64,000 nt of DNA from Aeromicrobium yanjiei (GTDB taxonomy: Bacteria > Actinomycetota > Actinomycetes > Propionibacteriales > Nocardioidaceae). Within the stretch, counting starts at the first letter, position 1. Every line of letters starts with the position of its first letter. The stretch spans positions 3,472,001-3,536,000 of the forward strand of contig NZ_CP045737.1 in assembly GCF_009649075.1 (NCBI RefSeq), read 5' to 3'. Under the pieces are notes generated by a model that saw nothing but the letters and a program-made list of their open reading frames with translations, had not been told where the DNA came from and did not search any database. The position numbers and the translations under genes are program-made. This document shows, piece after piece, positions 8,681 through 17,807 of this stretch.

Positions 8681-9757
8681 TCAGTGCTGGGTTGCGCTGG
8701 GGTAGTCGGTGTAACCGCGTTCGCCGAGGGTGTAGAACGTGTCCTCGTCCCACGCGGCGCGCTCGATGCCGTGCCGCCACCGCTCGACCAGATCGGGGTT
8801 GGAGATGAACAGCCGTCCGACGCTCACGAGGTCGGACTCGCCCGCCTCGACGATGGGACCGAGGTCCTCGAGCTCGCTGCGGCCCATGTAGCCGGTGTTG
8901 ATGACGTACGTCGACGACCAGCGCCGGCGCATCTCGACGTGGAGCGTGGACGTCCGCCCGCGCAGGGTGTGCAGATAGGCCAGCCCGTCGTCATTGAGCT
9001 CGTCGACGAGTGCGAGGTAGGTCTCCTCGTTCCCGCGGTCGCTCATGTCGTTGAACTGTCCGCCGGGGGAGATCCGCAGGCCCACGCGATCGGCACCGAT
9101 CCGGGCCGCGACGGCGCGGACGACCTCGACCACGAAGCGTGCCCGGTTGACCGGCGATCCGCCGTACTCGTCGGTCCGCAGGTTCGTCGACGGGCAGAGG
9201 AACTGGTGCAGCAGGTAGCCGTTGGCGCCGTGCAGCTCGACGCCGTCGAGCCCGGCCGCGACGGCGCGCTCTGCGGCCGAGGCGAAGTCGTCGATCGTGG
9301 TCCTGATCTCCGAGGTCGTCATGGCGCGCGGCTCCAGGGCCGGGACCATCTCGCCGGAGAACGTCGCGACCTCGAGATCCGCGGTCACCGCGCTGGGGGC
9401 GAGCAGCTCGCCGCCCTCGGGGAGCAGCGACGGGTGACCGATGCGCCCGGTGTGCATCAGCTGGCAGAAGACCCGGCCGTGGGCCTCGTGCACCGCCGTC
9501 GCGATGTCAGCCCACGCGGCCTGCTGGGCGTCCGTGTGGATGCCGGGGGTGTGCGGATAGCCCTGGGCGGCGGCGCTGGGGTGCGTGCCCTCGGTGACGA
9601 TCAGACCGGCGCCGGCGCGCTGGCGGTAGTACTCGGCAGCGCTGGCCGGCAGGACGCCGTCGACGTCGGCCCGGTTGCGCGTCATGGGAGCCATGACGAC
9701 GCGGTTGGCCAGCTCGATGCGGCCCAGCTTCCAGGGGGTGAAGATCACGTCAGCCAT
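8681..9757 (-). CDS. Old yellow enzyme family FMN-dependent ene-reductase
   Basis: The 358-residue TIM-barrel flavoprotein is of NemA/OYE type: N-terminal LANRVVMAPMTRNRA, TEGTHPSAAAQGYPHTPGI, and the active-site stretch with His176, Asn179 and Tyr181 (HGANGYLLHQFL), then STNLRTDEYGGS. Such enzymes reduce the C=C bond of enones, enals, maleimides and nitro compounds using NAD(P)H. Its gene overlaps the upstream GntR gene by 8 bases. In this operon it could reduce an unsaturated aldehyde or a cyclic enone/imide intermediate. Confidence 0.9.
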   Translation of the reverse strand: MADVIFTPWKLGRIELANRVVMAPMTRNRADVDGVLPASAAEYYRQRAGAGLIVTEGTHPSAAAQGYPHTPGIHTDAQQAAWADIATAVHEAHGRVFCQLMHTGRIGHPSLLPEGGELLAPSAVTADLEVATFSGEMVPALEPRAMTTSEIRTTIDDFASAAERAVAAGLDGVELHGANGYLLHQFLCPSTNLRTDEYGGSPVNRARFVVEVVRAVAARIGADRVGLRISPGGQFNDMSDRGNEETYLALVDELNDDGLAYLHTLRGRTSTLHVEMRRRWSSTYVINTGYMGRSELEDLGPIVEAGESDLVSVGRLFISNPDLVERWRHGIERAAWDEDTFYTLGERGYTDYPSATQH

Positions 9758-10469
9758 GGGTGGTTCCCTTCGGGGTGTTCGGATCGACGGCCTGCAGCAT
9801 CTGCATCGTGTTGTGCAGGGAGGCCGTCAGGTGGCTCTTCATCGCGACGCGGGCGCCTTCGGCGTCGCGCGAGGTCAGATAGGTGATCAGCTCGCGATGC
9901 TCCTCGACCGCCTCCTGCGCACGGCGGACCGTGGCCCCGGAGCGGGAGCGGGCGAGACGCAGCTCGACATTGACCTGGGTGACGGCCTGCGCGAGGCGAT
10001 CGTTGCCCGCGTGCCGCACGATCAGGTGGTGCAGGTCCAGGGTGTCGAACACCCCGGGCCGCCGGCTCTGCCGCACCTCGGACGTCGACTGGTCCTGGAG
10101 CCGGGCCAGATCGGCCAGGCCCGTGCGGTCGATCCGCATCGCGGCCAGCTCCGCAGCCTCGCACTCCAGCGCGATGCGCAGCTCGAAGAGCTCACGCACC
10201 TCGCCGAGGTCGAGGCTGCGGACGAAGGCTCCTCGGTGTGACTCCAGGGTCACCAGCCCGAGGTGTGCCAGGCGCTGGAGCGCCTGGCGGACCGGGCCGC
10301 GGCTCACGCCGAGATCGGAGGCGATCTCGACCTCGTTGAGCCGCGACCCGGTGGGACGTTCGCCCTGCACGATCTGATCGCGCAACCTGGCCTCGACCTT
10401 GTCGGCCAGGGTCAGGTTGCTGCGGTCGATCGGCGTGACGCCGTCCCCCTTGAAGCTGTTGTCAGGCAT
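9750..10469 (-). CDS. GntR-family transcriptional regulator (FCD domain)
   Basis: The 239-residue regulator has an N-terminal winged helix (about residues 22-90; SRLNEVEIASDLGVSRGPVRQALQRL) and a C-terminal helical FCD ligand domain. FCD domains bind small organic acids through a metal, with His/Asp positions such as DLHHLIVRHAGN. It is embedded between the aldehyde dehydrogenase and ene-reductase genes, overlapping both by 8 bases, so it is made with the enzymes it probably controls. Confidence 0.88.
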   Translation of the reverse strand: MPDNSFKGDGVTPIDRSNLTLADKVEARLRDQIVQGERPTGSRLNEVEIASDLGVSRGPVRQALQRLAHLGLVTLESHRGAFVRSLDLGEVRELFELRIALECEAAELAAMRIDRTGLADLARLQDQSTSEVRQSRRPGVFDTLDLHHLIVRHAGNDRLAQAVTQVNVELRLARSRSGATVRRAQEAVEEHRELITYLTSRDAEGARVAMKSHLTASLHNTMQMLQAVDPNTPKGTTHG

Positions 10470-11934
10470 CGATGTTGACGCACACCGTCTTGACGTCGGT
10501 GTAGTCGTGCATCACGTCGTGGCCCATCTCGCGACCCCAACCGGACTCCTTCATGCCGCCGAACGGCATCGACGGGTCGAAGACGCCGTAGGAGTTGACC
10601 CACACCGTGCCGGCCTGGATCCGCGCCGCGACCGAGTGGGCCGTGGAGACGTTGCTGGTCCAGATGCCCGACGCGAGACCGTACCGGGTGTCGTTCGCCT
10701 GCGCGATGACGTCCTCGGTGTCGCTGAACCGCGAGGCCACGACGACGGGGCCGAAGATCTCCTCCTTGATGATGCGGGAGTCGGGCGCCGCGCCCGCGAA
10801 GATCGTCGGCTCGATGAAGTAGCCGCGCTCACCGATGCGGGCGCCGCCGGTGACGACCTCGCCCTCGCCCTTGCCGACCTCGAGGTAGCCGCTGACGCGC
10901 TCGAAGTGCTCCTTGCTCGCGACCGGGCCGATCTCGCTGGTCGGGTCGAAGCCGTCGCCGACCTTGATCTGGCGAGCCTTCTCGGCCATGCCCGCGACGA
11001 CCTCGTCGTACACGTCGTCGTGGACGTACAGGCGCGAGGCCGCGGCACAGGCCTGACCGGCGTTGAAGAAGATGCCTGCCGAGGAGCCCGCGATAGCGGC
11101 CTCGATGTCGGCGTCCGGGAAGATGATGTTCGCGCTCTTGCCGCCGAGCTCGAGGGTGACCCGCTTGAGGTTGCCCTTCGCCGAGTCGAGGATGCGTCGT
11201 CCGGTCGCGGTCGAGCCCGTGAACGACACCTTGTCGACGTCCGGGTGCTCGGCCAGGCGCTGCCCGACCGTCGATCCGTAGCCGTTGACGACGTTGAAGA
11301 CACCCGGGGGGATGCCTGCCTCGAGCGCCAGCTGGCCAAGACGCAGCGCCGACAGCGGCGTCGCCTCGGCGGGCTTCAGGACGACCGTGTTGCCGGCCGC
11401 GAGGGCCGGGGCCAGCTTCCAGGCGCTGATCGTCAGGGGGAAGTTCCACGGCACGATCAGGCCGACGACACCGAGCGCCTCACGACGCGTGTAGGTGTGG
11501 AAGTTGCCCGGCGCCGAGATCGGGATCGTGGCGCCCTCCAGCTTGGTCGCGAAGCCCGACATGTAGTGGAAGAGCCCGGCCGCGGACGGCACGTCGCCGC
11601 CCTTCGCGAACGCGAACGGCTTGCCCTGGTCCAGGGTCTCGACGCGACCCATCTCGTCGGCGTCGGCGAGCAGCAGGTCACCGAGACGCCACAGGGCTGC
11701 AGCGCGCTCATTCGGCTTCATGCGACGCCACGGGCCGTTCTCGAACGCCTCGCGGGCGACCGCGACCGCGCGGTCGACGTCGGCCGCGCTGCCCTCGGCG
11801 ACCTGCGTGATGACCTCACCGGTGGAGGGGTTGATCGTGTCGAAGACCTTGCCGTCGAGAGCGTCGACGAACTCGCCGCCGATCAGGAGCTTGGTGTGCT
11901 CGATGGGCGCGCTGATGTCAGGTGTAACAGTCAT
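10462..11934 (-). CDS. NAD-dependent aldehyde dehydrogenase
   Basis: The 490-residue protein is a full-length ALDH. Catalytic residues are Asn164 (PWNFP), Glu262 (LELGGKS) and Cys296 (NAGQACAA); the GSTATG cofactor turn is at about 240. It oxidises an aldehyde to the acid. It lies directly downstream of the alcohol dehydrogenase gene (46 bases apart), so the two should act in sequence on an imported or generated alcohol. Substrate not predictable. Confidence 0.92.
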   Translation of the reverse strand: MTVTPDISAPIEHTKLLIGGEFVDALDGKVFDTINPSTGEVITQVAEGSAADVDRAVAVAREAFENGPWRRMKPNERAAALWRLGDLLLADADEMGRVETLDQGKPFAFAKGGDVPSAAGLFHYMSGFATKLEGATIPISAPGNFHTYTRREALGVVGLIVPWNFPLTISAWKLAPALAAGNTVVLKPAEATPLSALRLGQLALEAGIPPGVFNVVNGYGSTVGQRLAEHPDVDKVSFTGSTATGRRILDSAKGNLKRVTLELGGKSANIIFPDADIEAAIAGSSAGIFFNAGQACAAASRLYVHDDVYDEVVAGMAEKARQIKVGDGFDPTSEIGPVASKEHFERVSGYLEVGKGEGEVVTGGARIGERGYFIEPTIFAGAAPDSRIIKEEIFGPVVVASRFSDTEDVIAQANDTRYGLASGIWTSNVSTAHSVAARIQAGTVWVNSYGVFDPSMPFGGMKESGWGREMGHDVMHDYTDVKTVCVNIDA

Positions 11935-11980
11935 GGGTTCTCCTCAGTAGGGCGGGGAAGCGGAGCTGGAGCCGGCCGGC

Positions 11981-13090
11981 TCAGTGCTCGTGGATCACGA
12001 CGCCGCGGATGTTGCGTCCCGCGTGCATGTCGGCGACGGCCTCGTTGATCTCGTCCAGCTTGTAGCGGCGGGTCACGAGCTCGTCGAGCTTGAGCGTGCC
12101 GTCCTTGTACATCTGCAGCAGCTGCGGGATGTCGGCGGTCGGGTTGCAGTTGCCGTACATGACGCCCTGGAAGTGCTTCGCGAAGTTGGTGAAGTCCTGC
12201 GGGTTGATCGAGATGCCCTCGGTGGACTGGCCGACCGAGACGAGCACGCACGTGCCGGACTTGCCGACGGCGCGGAACGCGTCGCCGATGATGTCGCCGT
12301 CGACACGGCCCACGGTGATGATCGCGACGTTGACGCCCTGGCCGTTGGTCAGGTGGTCGATGCGGGACTGGGCCTCGGGGATCGACGCGTACACCTCGGT
12401 CGCGCCGAAGACCGCAGCCTGGTCGTGCTTGGCCGTGACGGGCTCGATCACGATGATGTGATCGGCACCTGCGTGCTTGGCACCCTGCACCGCGTTGGCG
12501 CCGACGCCACCGAGGCCCAGGACCAGCACGACGTCGCCGGGCTTGACGCCACCGTTGACGGCCGCACCGAATCCGGTCGCCACGCCGCACGAGGCGAGGC
12601 ACGCGAGCTCGAACGGGATGTCCTCGGGCAGCTTGACGGTCTGCATCTCGTGGCACACGAGGTAGTTCGAGAACGTGCCGAGGCGCGTGACGCCACCGAC
12701 CTGGTTGCCGTCGGCGTCGTGGAAGCGCGGGGTGCCGTCCATGCCCATGCCGGTCTCCATGCCGGCGCCGTTGTTGCAGATGTACTGCATGCCGCGGGCG
12801 CAGTACTCACACTGGCCGCAGGCCGGGATGAACAGCGTCGCGACGTGGTCGCCGACCTTGACCTTGGTGACCTTGGAGCCGACCGCCTCGACGATGCCGG
12901 CGCCCTCGTGGCCACCGACCATCGGCAGGTCGACCGCGATGTCGCCGGTCACGAAGTGGTCGTCCGAGTGGCACAGGCCGCTGGCCATGACCTTGATGCG
13001 GACCTCGTTGTCACCGGGCTCCTGGAGGTCCAGCTCCTGGACCTTCCACTCCTCGTTGAGACGGTGGATGACGGCTGCGCGTGTCTTCAT
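11981..13090 (-). CDS. NDMA-dependent (mycofactocin-type) zinc alcohol dehydrogenase
   Basis: The 369-residue medium-chain dehydrogenase has catalytic zinc ligands Cys40, His61 and Cys168, structural zinc cysteines 91, 94, 97 and 105, and the Rossmann turn GLGGVG near 192. The run CHSDDHFVTGDIAVDLPMVGGHEGAG and the C-terminal GRNIRGVVIHEH are typical of the actinobacterial nicotinoproteins (NDMA-dependent family), whose tightly bound NAD is re-oxidised through mycofactocin. ATG 13090 is preferred over 13105 because AAAGG lies 8 bases upstream of it. No mycofactocin genes are in the window. Confidence 0.9.
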   Translation of the reverse strand: MKTRAAVIHRLNEEWKVQELDLQEPGDNEVRIKVMASGLCHSDDHFVTGDIAVDLPMVGGHEGAGIVEAVGSKVTKVKVGDHVATLFIPACGQCEYCARGMQYICNNGAGMETGMGMDGTPRFHDADGNQVGGVTRLGTFSNYLVCHEMQTVKLPEDIPFELACLASCGVATGFGAAVNGGVKPGDVVLVLGLGGVGANAVQGAKHAGADHIIVIEPVTAKHDQAAVFGATEVYASIPEAQSRIDHLTNGQGVNVAIITVGRVDGDIIGDAFRAVGKSGTCVLVSVGQSTEGISINPQDFTNFAKHFQGVMYGNCNPTADIPQLLQMYKDGTLKLDELVTRRYKLDEINEAVADMHAGRNIRGVVIHEH

Positions 13091-13135
13091 GGTGGTGCCT
13101 TTCATGGGGTTCGGGTCTGCGGGTGCGGGATGTTG

Positions 13136-14170
13136 CTAGGTCGCCACGTCGGGTCGGACCTCGGACTGGCGACGGCGTTCGCCGCGGCTCTTGACGAGCT
13201 TGGACAAGATGACGGCGATGACGAGCGCGCCGCCGTAGAAGAGCTGCTGGACGTACTGCTGCGCGCCCATGAGCTGCAGACCGGTGATTCCGGTGACCAG
13301 GAAGTAGACCGCGATGAGCGTTCCCCAGGGGTTGAAGCGACCGATCTTCAGGACGGTCGAGCCGAGGAAGCAGGCCGCGAACGCGGGCAGCATGAACGCC
13401 TGGCCCGACGTGGGGTCGGCGCTGGCGGTGGTGCCGGCGTAGATGACGCCGGCGACACCTGCGACACCGCCCGAGATGATCATCGAGGTCCAGCGCAGGC
13501 CCGAGACGTTGACGCCGTTGAGGCGAGCCACGTCGCGGCTCTGGCCGGCGAACAGCAGGCGCTGACCGAAGGCCGTGTGGTCGAAGACGTACCAGATGAT
13601 CACGCACAGGGCGACGGCGTAGTAGAAGTCGAGGGGGATCGACAAGAAGGGCTGCGTCAGCATCGTGTCGGACAGCTGGCGGTCGACGCCGGTGATCGTC
13701 ACCGAGTTCGAGACCCAGTAGATGATGCCCTGCACGACGGTGCCGATGCCGAGCGTCACGATGAACGGATCGATGTCGAAGCGGGTGATGACGAAGCCGT
13801 TGACGACGCCCACGAGCATGCTGACGACGATCGCGGCGATGACCGCGGTCCAGATGTTCCAGCCCTCGTTGACGTTCAGCACCGCGACGACGACCGCCGA
13901 CAGGTTGAGGGTCGAGGCCACGGACAGGTCGTAGTCGCCGGCGCGCAGCGGGACGATGAGTCCCAGCGCGAGCACCAGCAGCACGGCCTGCGAGCCGAGC
14001 ATGTTGGAGATGTTGGCCGAGGTCGGGAACGTGTCCGGCTGGAGCAGCGCGAAGACGAGGAACAGCACGGCCCACACGCCGAGGAGTGCGAACCTCTCGG
14101 GCTCCCCGGTGCGCTTGCGCCCGATCTTCTTCTTGGTGGTGCCCGGCGATGCCGGCGTGGTCGTGGTCAT
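13136..14170 (-). CDS. Sugar-type ABC transporter permease (RbsC-like)
   Basis: The 344-residue membrane protein has about nine hydrophobic segments and the BPD_transp_2 pattern of ribose/xylose-type permeases, with RAGDYDLSVASTLNLSAVVVA and the GQSRDVARLNGVNVSGLRW loop. The charged N-terminus (KKKIGRKRTGEPER) is cytoplasmic. The start overlaps the ATPase stop by 4 bases. With the two genes before it, it forms an importer; the usual substrates are sugars, but the surrounding enzymes suggest another small polar compound. Confidence 0.9.
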   Translation of the reverse strand: MTTTTPASPGTTKKKIGRKRTGEPERFALLGVWAVLFLVFALLQPDTFPTSANISNMLGSQAVLLVLALGLIVPLRAGDYDLSVASTLNLSAVVVAVLNVNEGWNIWTAVIAAIVVSMLVGVVNGFVITRFDIDPFIVTLGIGTVVQGIIYWVSNSVTITGVDRQLSDTMLTQPFLSIPLDFYYAVALCVIIWYVFDHTAFGQRLLFAGQSRDVARLNGVNVSGLRWTSMIISGGVAGVAGVIYAGTTASADPTSGQAFMLPAFAACFLGSTVLKIGRFNPWGTLIAVYFLVTGITGLQLMGAQQYVQQLFYGGALVIAVILSKLVKSRGERRRQSEVRPDVAT

Positions 14171-15738
14171 GACGCTTCCTCTGCATAGACGGCGGACGCG
14201 AGGGCGTCCTTGGTGATGTCGTCCCCGTTGAGCTCGGCTCGGACGTGGCCCTGGTCGAGCACGATCACGCGATCGGCCATCTCGACGAGCTGCTCGTAGT
14301 CGGACGTGGCGCACAGGACCGTCATGCCCTCCGCGACCGCGGCCCGGATGAGCTTGAAGATCTCGCGGCGGGCGCCGATGTCGACGCCTTGGGTCGGCTC
14401 GCTCAGCAGCATGACGCTGGGCGCGGTGTCCATCCACTTGCCGAGCAGGGCCTTTTGCTGGTTGCCACCGCTCAGGTGACCGAACTGGGCGTCCGGGTTG
14501 GGCGGCACGACGTTCAGCCGGTCACAGGCTTCCTGCGCCTGGACCGCGAGCGCCTTCCAGTCCACCCGGAAGCCCTTCGCGCGGTTGGTCAGGAACGGCA
14601 GCGACATGTTCTCCTTGACCGTCAGGCCGAGCACACCGCCTTGTCCCTTGCGGTCCGCCGGGATCAAGATGACGCCGCGGCGCATCGAGCTGATCGGCTT
14701 GGGCTTGGCGACGGTCTCGCCGTTCTGCAGGATCTCGCCCGCACGGGCACGGCGCGCACCGTAGAGCAGCTCGGGGAGCTCCTCGAAGCCCGAACCGGCC
14801 AGACCCGTGATGCCGACGACCTCACCGGCGTACAGGTCGAGATCGAGGTTGTCGATCCGGTTGCCCGTCAGCCCGCGCGCCGACAGCAGCGGCGGACGGT
14901 CGTCGCGGACGACCGCGGCGCCCTTGGCCACGTGCTCGTCGCGAGCGCCGAGGATCAGCTGGACCAGGTCGTCGCGGGTCGATCCCGCGGTTGCCCGGGT
15001 GCCGGCGGTCTCGCCGTTGCGGAAGACCGTGACCCGATCGGTGACCTGCAGGATCTCGTCGAGGTCGTGGCTCACGAGGAGCACCGCGTCGCCGTTGGCC
15101 CGCAGGCGACCCAGCAGGTCGAACAGCAGACCGACCTCGTGCCGCGGCAGGAACACCGTCGGCTCGTCGAGGACCAGGATCTGTCCCCGTCGGTCCGCGT
15201 CGGAGCTCCGCTCCTGACCGCCGACCGCGCGGATCACGGCGACCATGGCCCGCTGGACGGGGGTGAGCATGTCGATCGTGGCGTCGACGTCGACGCCGAC
15301 GTCGAAGCGTTCGATGAGGTCGTTGACCCGGCGGCGCTCGGCCGCCCAGTCGACGCGACGCATCGCGCCGGCGTCACCGAACGCGTCGAGCGCCATGTGC
15401 TCCAGGACCGTGCCGGCCGGAGCCAGACCCAGGTCCTGGTGCACGAAGCCCATGCCCTGGTCCCGCAAGCCGCGCGGCCCGAACGGGCTGCGCAGCTCGC
15501 GGCCATGGATGCTGACCTGCCCGCCGTCGGCGTCGTGGAAGCCGGCCAGCACCTTGATCATGGTGGACTTGCCGCTGCCGTTCGCCCCGAGGAGACCGTG
15601 CACCTCCCCGGGAAGGACGTCGATGTCGACGCCGCGCAGGGCGGGCACGCCGTTGAAGGCCTTGTGAAGGTTCGTGACCCGGAGCAGCGGGGCGGGCGTG
15701 GCCGCCCCGCTGCCGACGGTCGAGCTTTGGGTAGTCAT
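14167..15738 (-). CDS. Sugar-type ABC transporter ATP-binding protein (RbsA-like, two NBDs)
   Basis: The 523-residue protein carries two nucleotide-binding domains. The first has a good Walker A (GLLGANGSGKST, near residue 50) and Walker B (LVLDEPT), but its signature region reads LTPVQRAMVAVIRA rather than the LSVGQQQ form usual in this family. The second has LSGGNQQK and a degenerate Walker A (GLAGSGFEE), as is normal for RbsA/MglA proteins. It energises the importer with the RbsC-like permease (4-base overlap) and the lipoprotein encoded 3 bases upstream. Confidence 0.9.
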   Translation of the reverse strand: MTTQSSTVGSGAATPAPLLRVTNLHKAFNGVPALRGVDIDVLPGEVHGLLGANGSGKSTMIKVLAGFHDADGGQVSIHGRELRSPFGPRGLRDQGMGFVHQDLGLAPAGTVLEHMALDAFGDAGAMRRVDWAAERRRVNDLIERFDVGVDVDATIDMLTPVQRAMVAVIRAVGGQERSSDADRRGQILVLDEPTVFLPRHEVGLLFDLLGRLRANGDAVLLVSHDLDEILQVTDRVTVFRNGETAGTRATAGSTRDDLVQLILGARDEHVAKGAAVVRDDRPPLLSARGLTGNRIDNLDLDLYAGEVVGITGLAGSGFEELPELLYGARRARAGEILQNGETVAKPKPISSMRRGVILIPADRKGQGGVLGLTVKENMSLPFLTNRAKGFRVDWKALAVQAQEACDRLNVVPPNPDAQFGHLSGGNQQKALLGKWMDTAPSVMLLSEPTQGVDIGARREIFKLIRAAVAEGMTVLCATSDYEQLVEMADRVIVLDQGHVRAELNGDDITKDALASAVYAEEAS

Positions 15739-15741
15739 GGG

Positions 15742-16881
15742 TTACTTGAGGCCCCACAGCTTGAGGAACGCGTCCGGGTACTCGTCGCCGAATCCCTTGC
15801 CGCTCTGCGGCGGGTTGCCGGTCTCGTCGACGTTCGAGGCGTCGATGAGGCGCAGCGGTCCGGTCTCACCCTTGATCGGGTCCTCACCGAGCATCGCGCG
15901 GAACGCGACGTCCAGGTTGACGTACGAGACCCAGTCCGGGTTCTCCGCGACGTTGACCGCGACCGAGCCGTCCTTGACCATCTTGAGGATGGCCGGGGTG
16001 CCGTTGAACGAGTAGACCTTGATGTCACGGTTGGGCGCGGCCTGCTTGATGCCGGGCACCGCGTAGAGCGCCATGTTGTCGTAGATCGGCAGGACGGCGT
16101 TGATCTTCGGATCCTTCAGCAGCGCCGACTGCACCTGGCCCTGGATCTGCGTCGACCACTGGGCGACGGGCACGTTCATGACCGTGGTCTTGGAGCCGCT
16201 GGGGCCCTCGGACTTCAGGGTGTCCTGGATCGTCTTGACCATGCCGGCCGACGGGCCGGTCTCCGAGGACTGGATGACGAGCGCGTGGACCGGATCGCCC
16301 TTGAGGTTGGCGATCGCGTACTGCGTGAACAGACGGGCTGCCTGGTTGAACGGGGCGAACGCCTCGTACTCCAGACCCGGGGTGCCCTCACCCTCGCTGT
16401 CGCTGAGGTGGAGCGGGATGACGGGGATGCCGGCCTTCTTGGCCGCGTCGATCTGCGGGCCGAGGGTCTCCGCGAGCGGACCGTTCAGCATGATCGCTCC
16501 GGCCTTGGCGTTGATCGCCTGCTGGATGCCCTGCTGGAACGAGGTCTGCGTGCCGTCCGAGGGGAAGGTCACGAACTTGATCCCGGCCTCGGCCGCGACC
16601 TTCTTCATGGCCTTCTCGCCGACCGAGTAGAACTCGGCCTTGCTGTCGATCGGGATCGAGTAGATCGTCTTGCCCTTGAGGGACGAGACGTCGATCGGCG
16701 AACCGAGGTCATCGGTTCCGGGGATGGCCTTGGCCTCCTCGACCTTGGCCTTGGCGGCCTCGGCCTTCGCGGAGTCACCTCCGCCGCCGGAGCCGCCGTC
16801 GGACGAGCTGCTGCCGCAGGCGCCGAGCACGAGCAGCGCGGCAACGCCGGCCGCGAGTGCCGAGATCTTCTTGGTCTTCAT
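15742..16881 (-). CDS. ABC transporter substrate-binding lipoprotein (sugar-type, periplasmic-binding fold)
   Basis: The 379-residue protein starts with a lipoprotein signal (lipobox VLGAC, Cys about residue 23) and a Ser/Gly linker. The rest is a type I periplasmic-binding domain like RbsB (TIYSIPIDSKAEFYSVGEKAMKKVAAEAG, then AGAIMLNG). ATG 16881 has GGAG six bases upstream; the open frame to 16893 would need TTG. It delivers the ligand to the adjacent ATPase and permease. The ligand is likely the inducer or first substrate of the locus. Confidence 0.9.
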   Translation of the reverse strand: MKTKKISALAAGVAALLVLGACGSSSSDGGSGGGGDSAKAEAAKAKVEEAKAIPGTDDLGSPIDVSSLKGKTIYSIPIDSKAEFYSVGEKAMKKVAAEAGIKFVTFPSDGTQTSFQQGIQQAINAKAGAIMLNGPLAETLGPQIDAAKKAGIPVIPLHLSDSEGEGTPGLEYEAFAPFNQAARLFTQYAIANLKGDPVHALVIQSSETGPSAGMVKTIQDTLKSEGPSGSKTTVMNVPVAQWSTQIQGQVQSALLKDPKINAVLPIYDNMALYAVPGIKQAAPNRDIKVYSFNGTPAILKMVKDGSVAVNVAENPDWVSYVNLDVAFRAMLGEDPIKGETGPLRLIDASNVDETGNPPQSGKGFGDEYPDAFLKLWGLK

Positions 16882-16943
16882 CAAAAACTCCAATGTGTGG
16901 GGGTGGGGCAGGTGATGTGCTGTCGATCGCCCTCGAAGTGCCG

Positions 16944-17807
16944 CTATCGGTTTGCGAGAGTGGGGTCTTCGATGAGGTCGTCGTAGATCCGGGCGATGGA
17001 TCGACGCTGGAACATCTCGACGAGGGAGTCGGGGTAGCCGACGTACTCGTCCGTGTCGACGTGGATGTTGTCCTCGAAGCGGATCTCATCGCACGCCTGA
17101 TCACGGGTGTGGCCTGCCGCGATCGCGGAGGCAACCTGCGACACGACCTCGCGACCGAGCGCGCGGTAGTGGTCGACCACCGCGCGATCGGCGACTTCGC
17201 CATGTCCGGGAACCAAGTACTGGAAGTCGTACGCCGCGACGGCGTCGATCGCGTCGAACCAGTTCGCGAGGCGCGAGTCCTGGAAGGACGGGAGGCCGGC
17301 CTCGCACACGATGTCACCGGTGAAGATGACCGCGTCCTGGGGGAACCAGGCGAGCAGGCTGTTGGCGGTGTGGCCCGGACGGAACGTGAGCTCGAGGCTC
17401 GCGCCGGGGACGTGGAGGTCGAGCTCCTCGCTGAACACGACGTTCGGCACGCGCACCGAGTAGTCGTCGACGAGCGCGACGGCATCGGGATCGATGCGCG
17501 CGAACAGGTCGCGGAGGTACTCGTCGGTCGGCGCATCGGTCAGCAGGCGCTCGCGGGTGCCGCGGTGCGCGACGACGTCACCGCCCATCCAGAAGTTGCC
17601 GATCGTGTGGTCGGGGTGGTGGTCGGTGTTGACGATGAACCGGGTCTCGCCGAAGGCCGAGACCGTCTTGTTCCACTGCATCGCGTCGGTCGGGCGGTGC
17701 GGGGAGTCCACCAGGATGAGCTGGTCGTCGCCCACGATGATCGAGTTGTTGCTGCCCAGGTGGGCGGTCTCGACGTGGACGCGGGACGTGATCTGCTGCA
17801 GGGTCAT
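16944..17807 (-). CDS. Metallo-beta-lactamase-fold hydrolase
   Basis: The 287-residue protein has the MBL fold with NTDHHPDHTIGN (about residues 59-70), FRPGHTANS, FTGDIV and a final VPGHGE. In the first metal motif the usual HxHxDH reads D-H-H-P-D-H, so the first His is Asp. AGGAGG precedes the ATG and the gene overlaps the cupin gene by 4 bases. Relatives include lactonases, thioesterase-like and quinoprotein-relay enzymes. Here it may hydrolyse a lactone, lactam or ester; that is inference. Confidence 0.85.
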   Translation of the reverse strand: MTLQQITSRVHVETAHLGSNNSIIVGDDQLILVDSPHRPTDAMQWNKTVSAFGETRFIVNTDHHPDHTIGNFWMGGDVVAHRGTRERLLTDAPTDEYLRDLFARIDPDAVALVDDYSVRVPNVVFSEELDLHVPGASLELTFRPGHTANSLLAWFPQDAVIFTGDIVCEAGLPSFQDSRLANWFDAIDAVAAYDFQYLVPGHGEVADRAVVDHYRALGREVVSQVASAIAAGHTRDQACDEIRFEDNIHVDTDEYVGYPDSLVEMFQRRSIARIYDDLIEDPTLANR

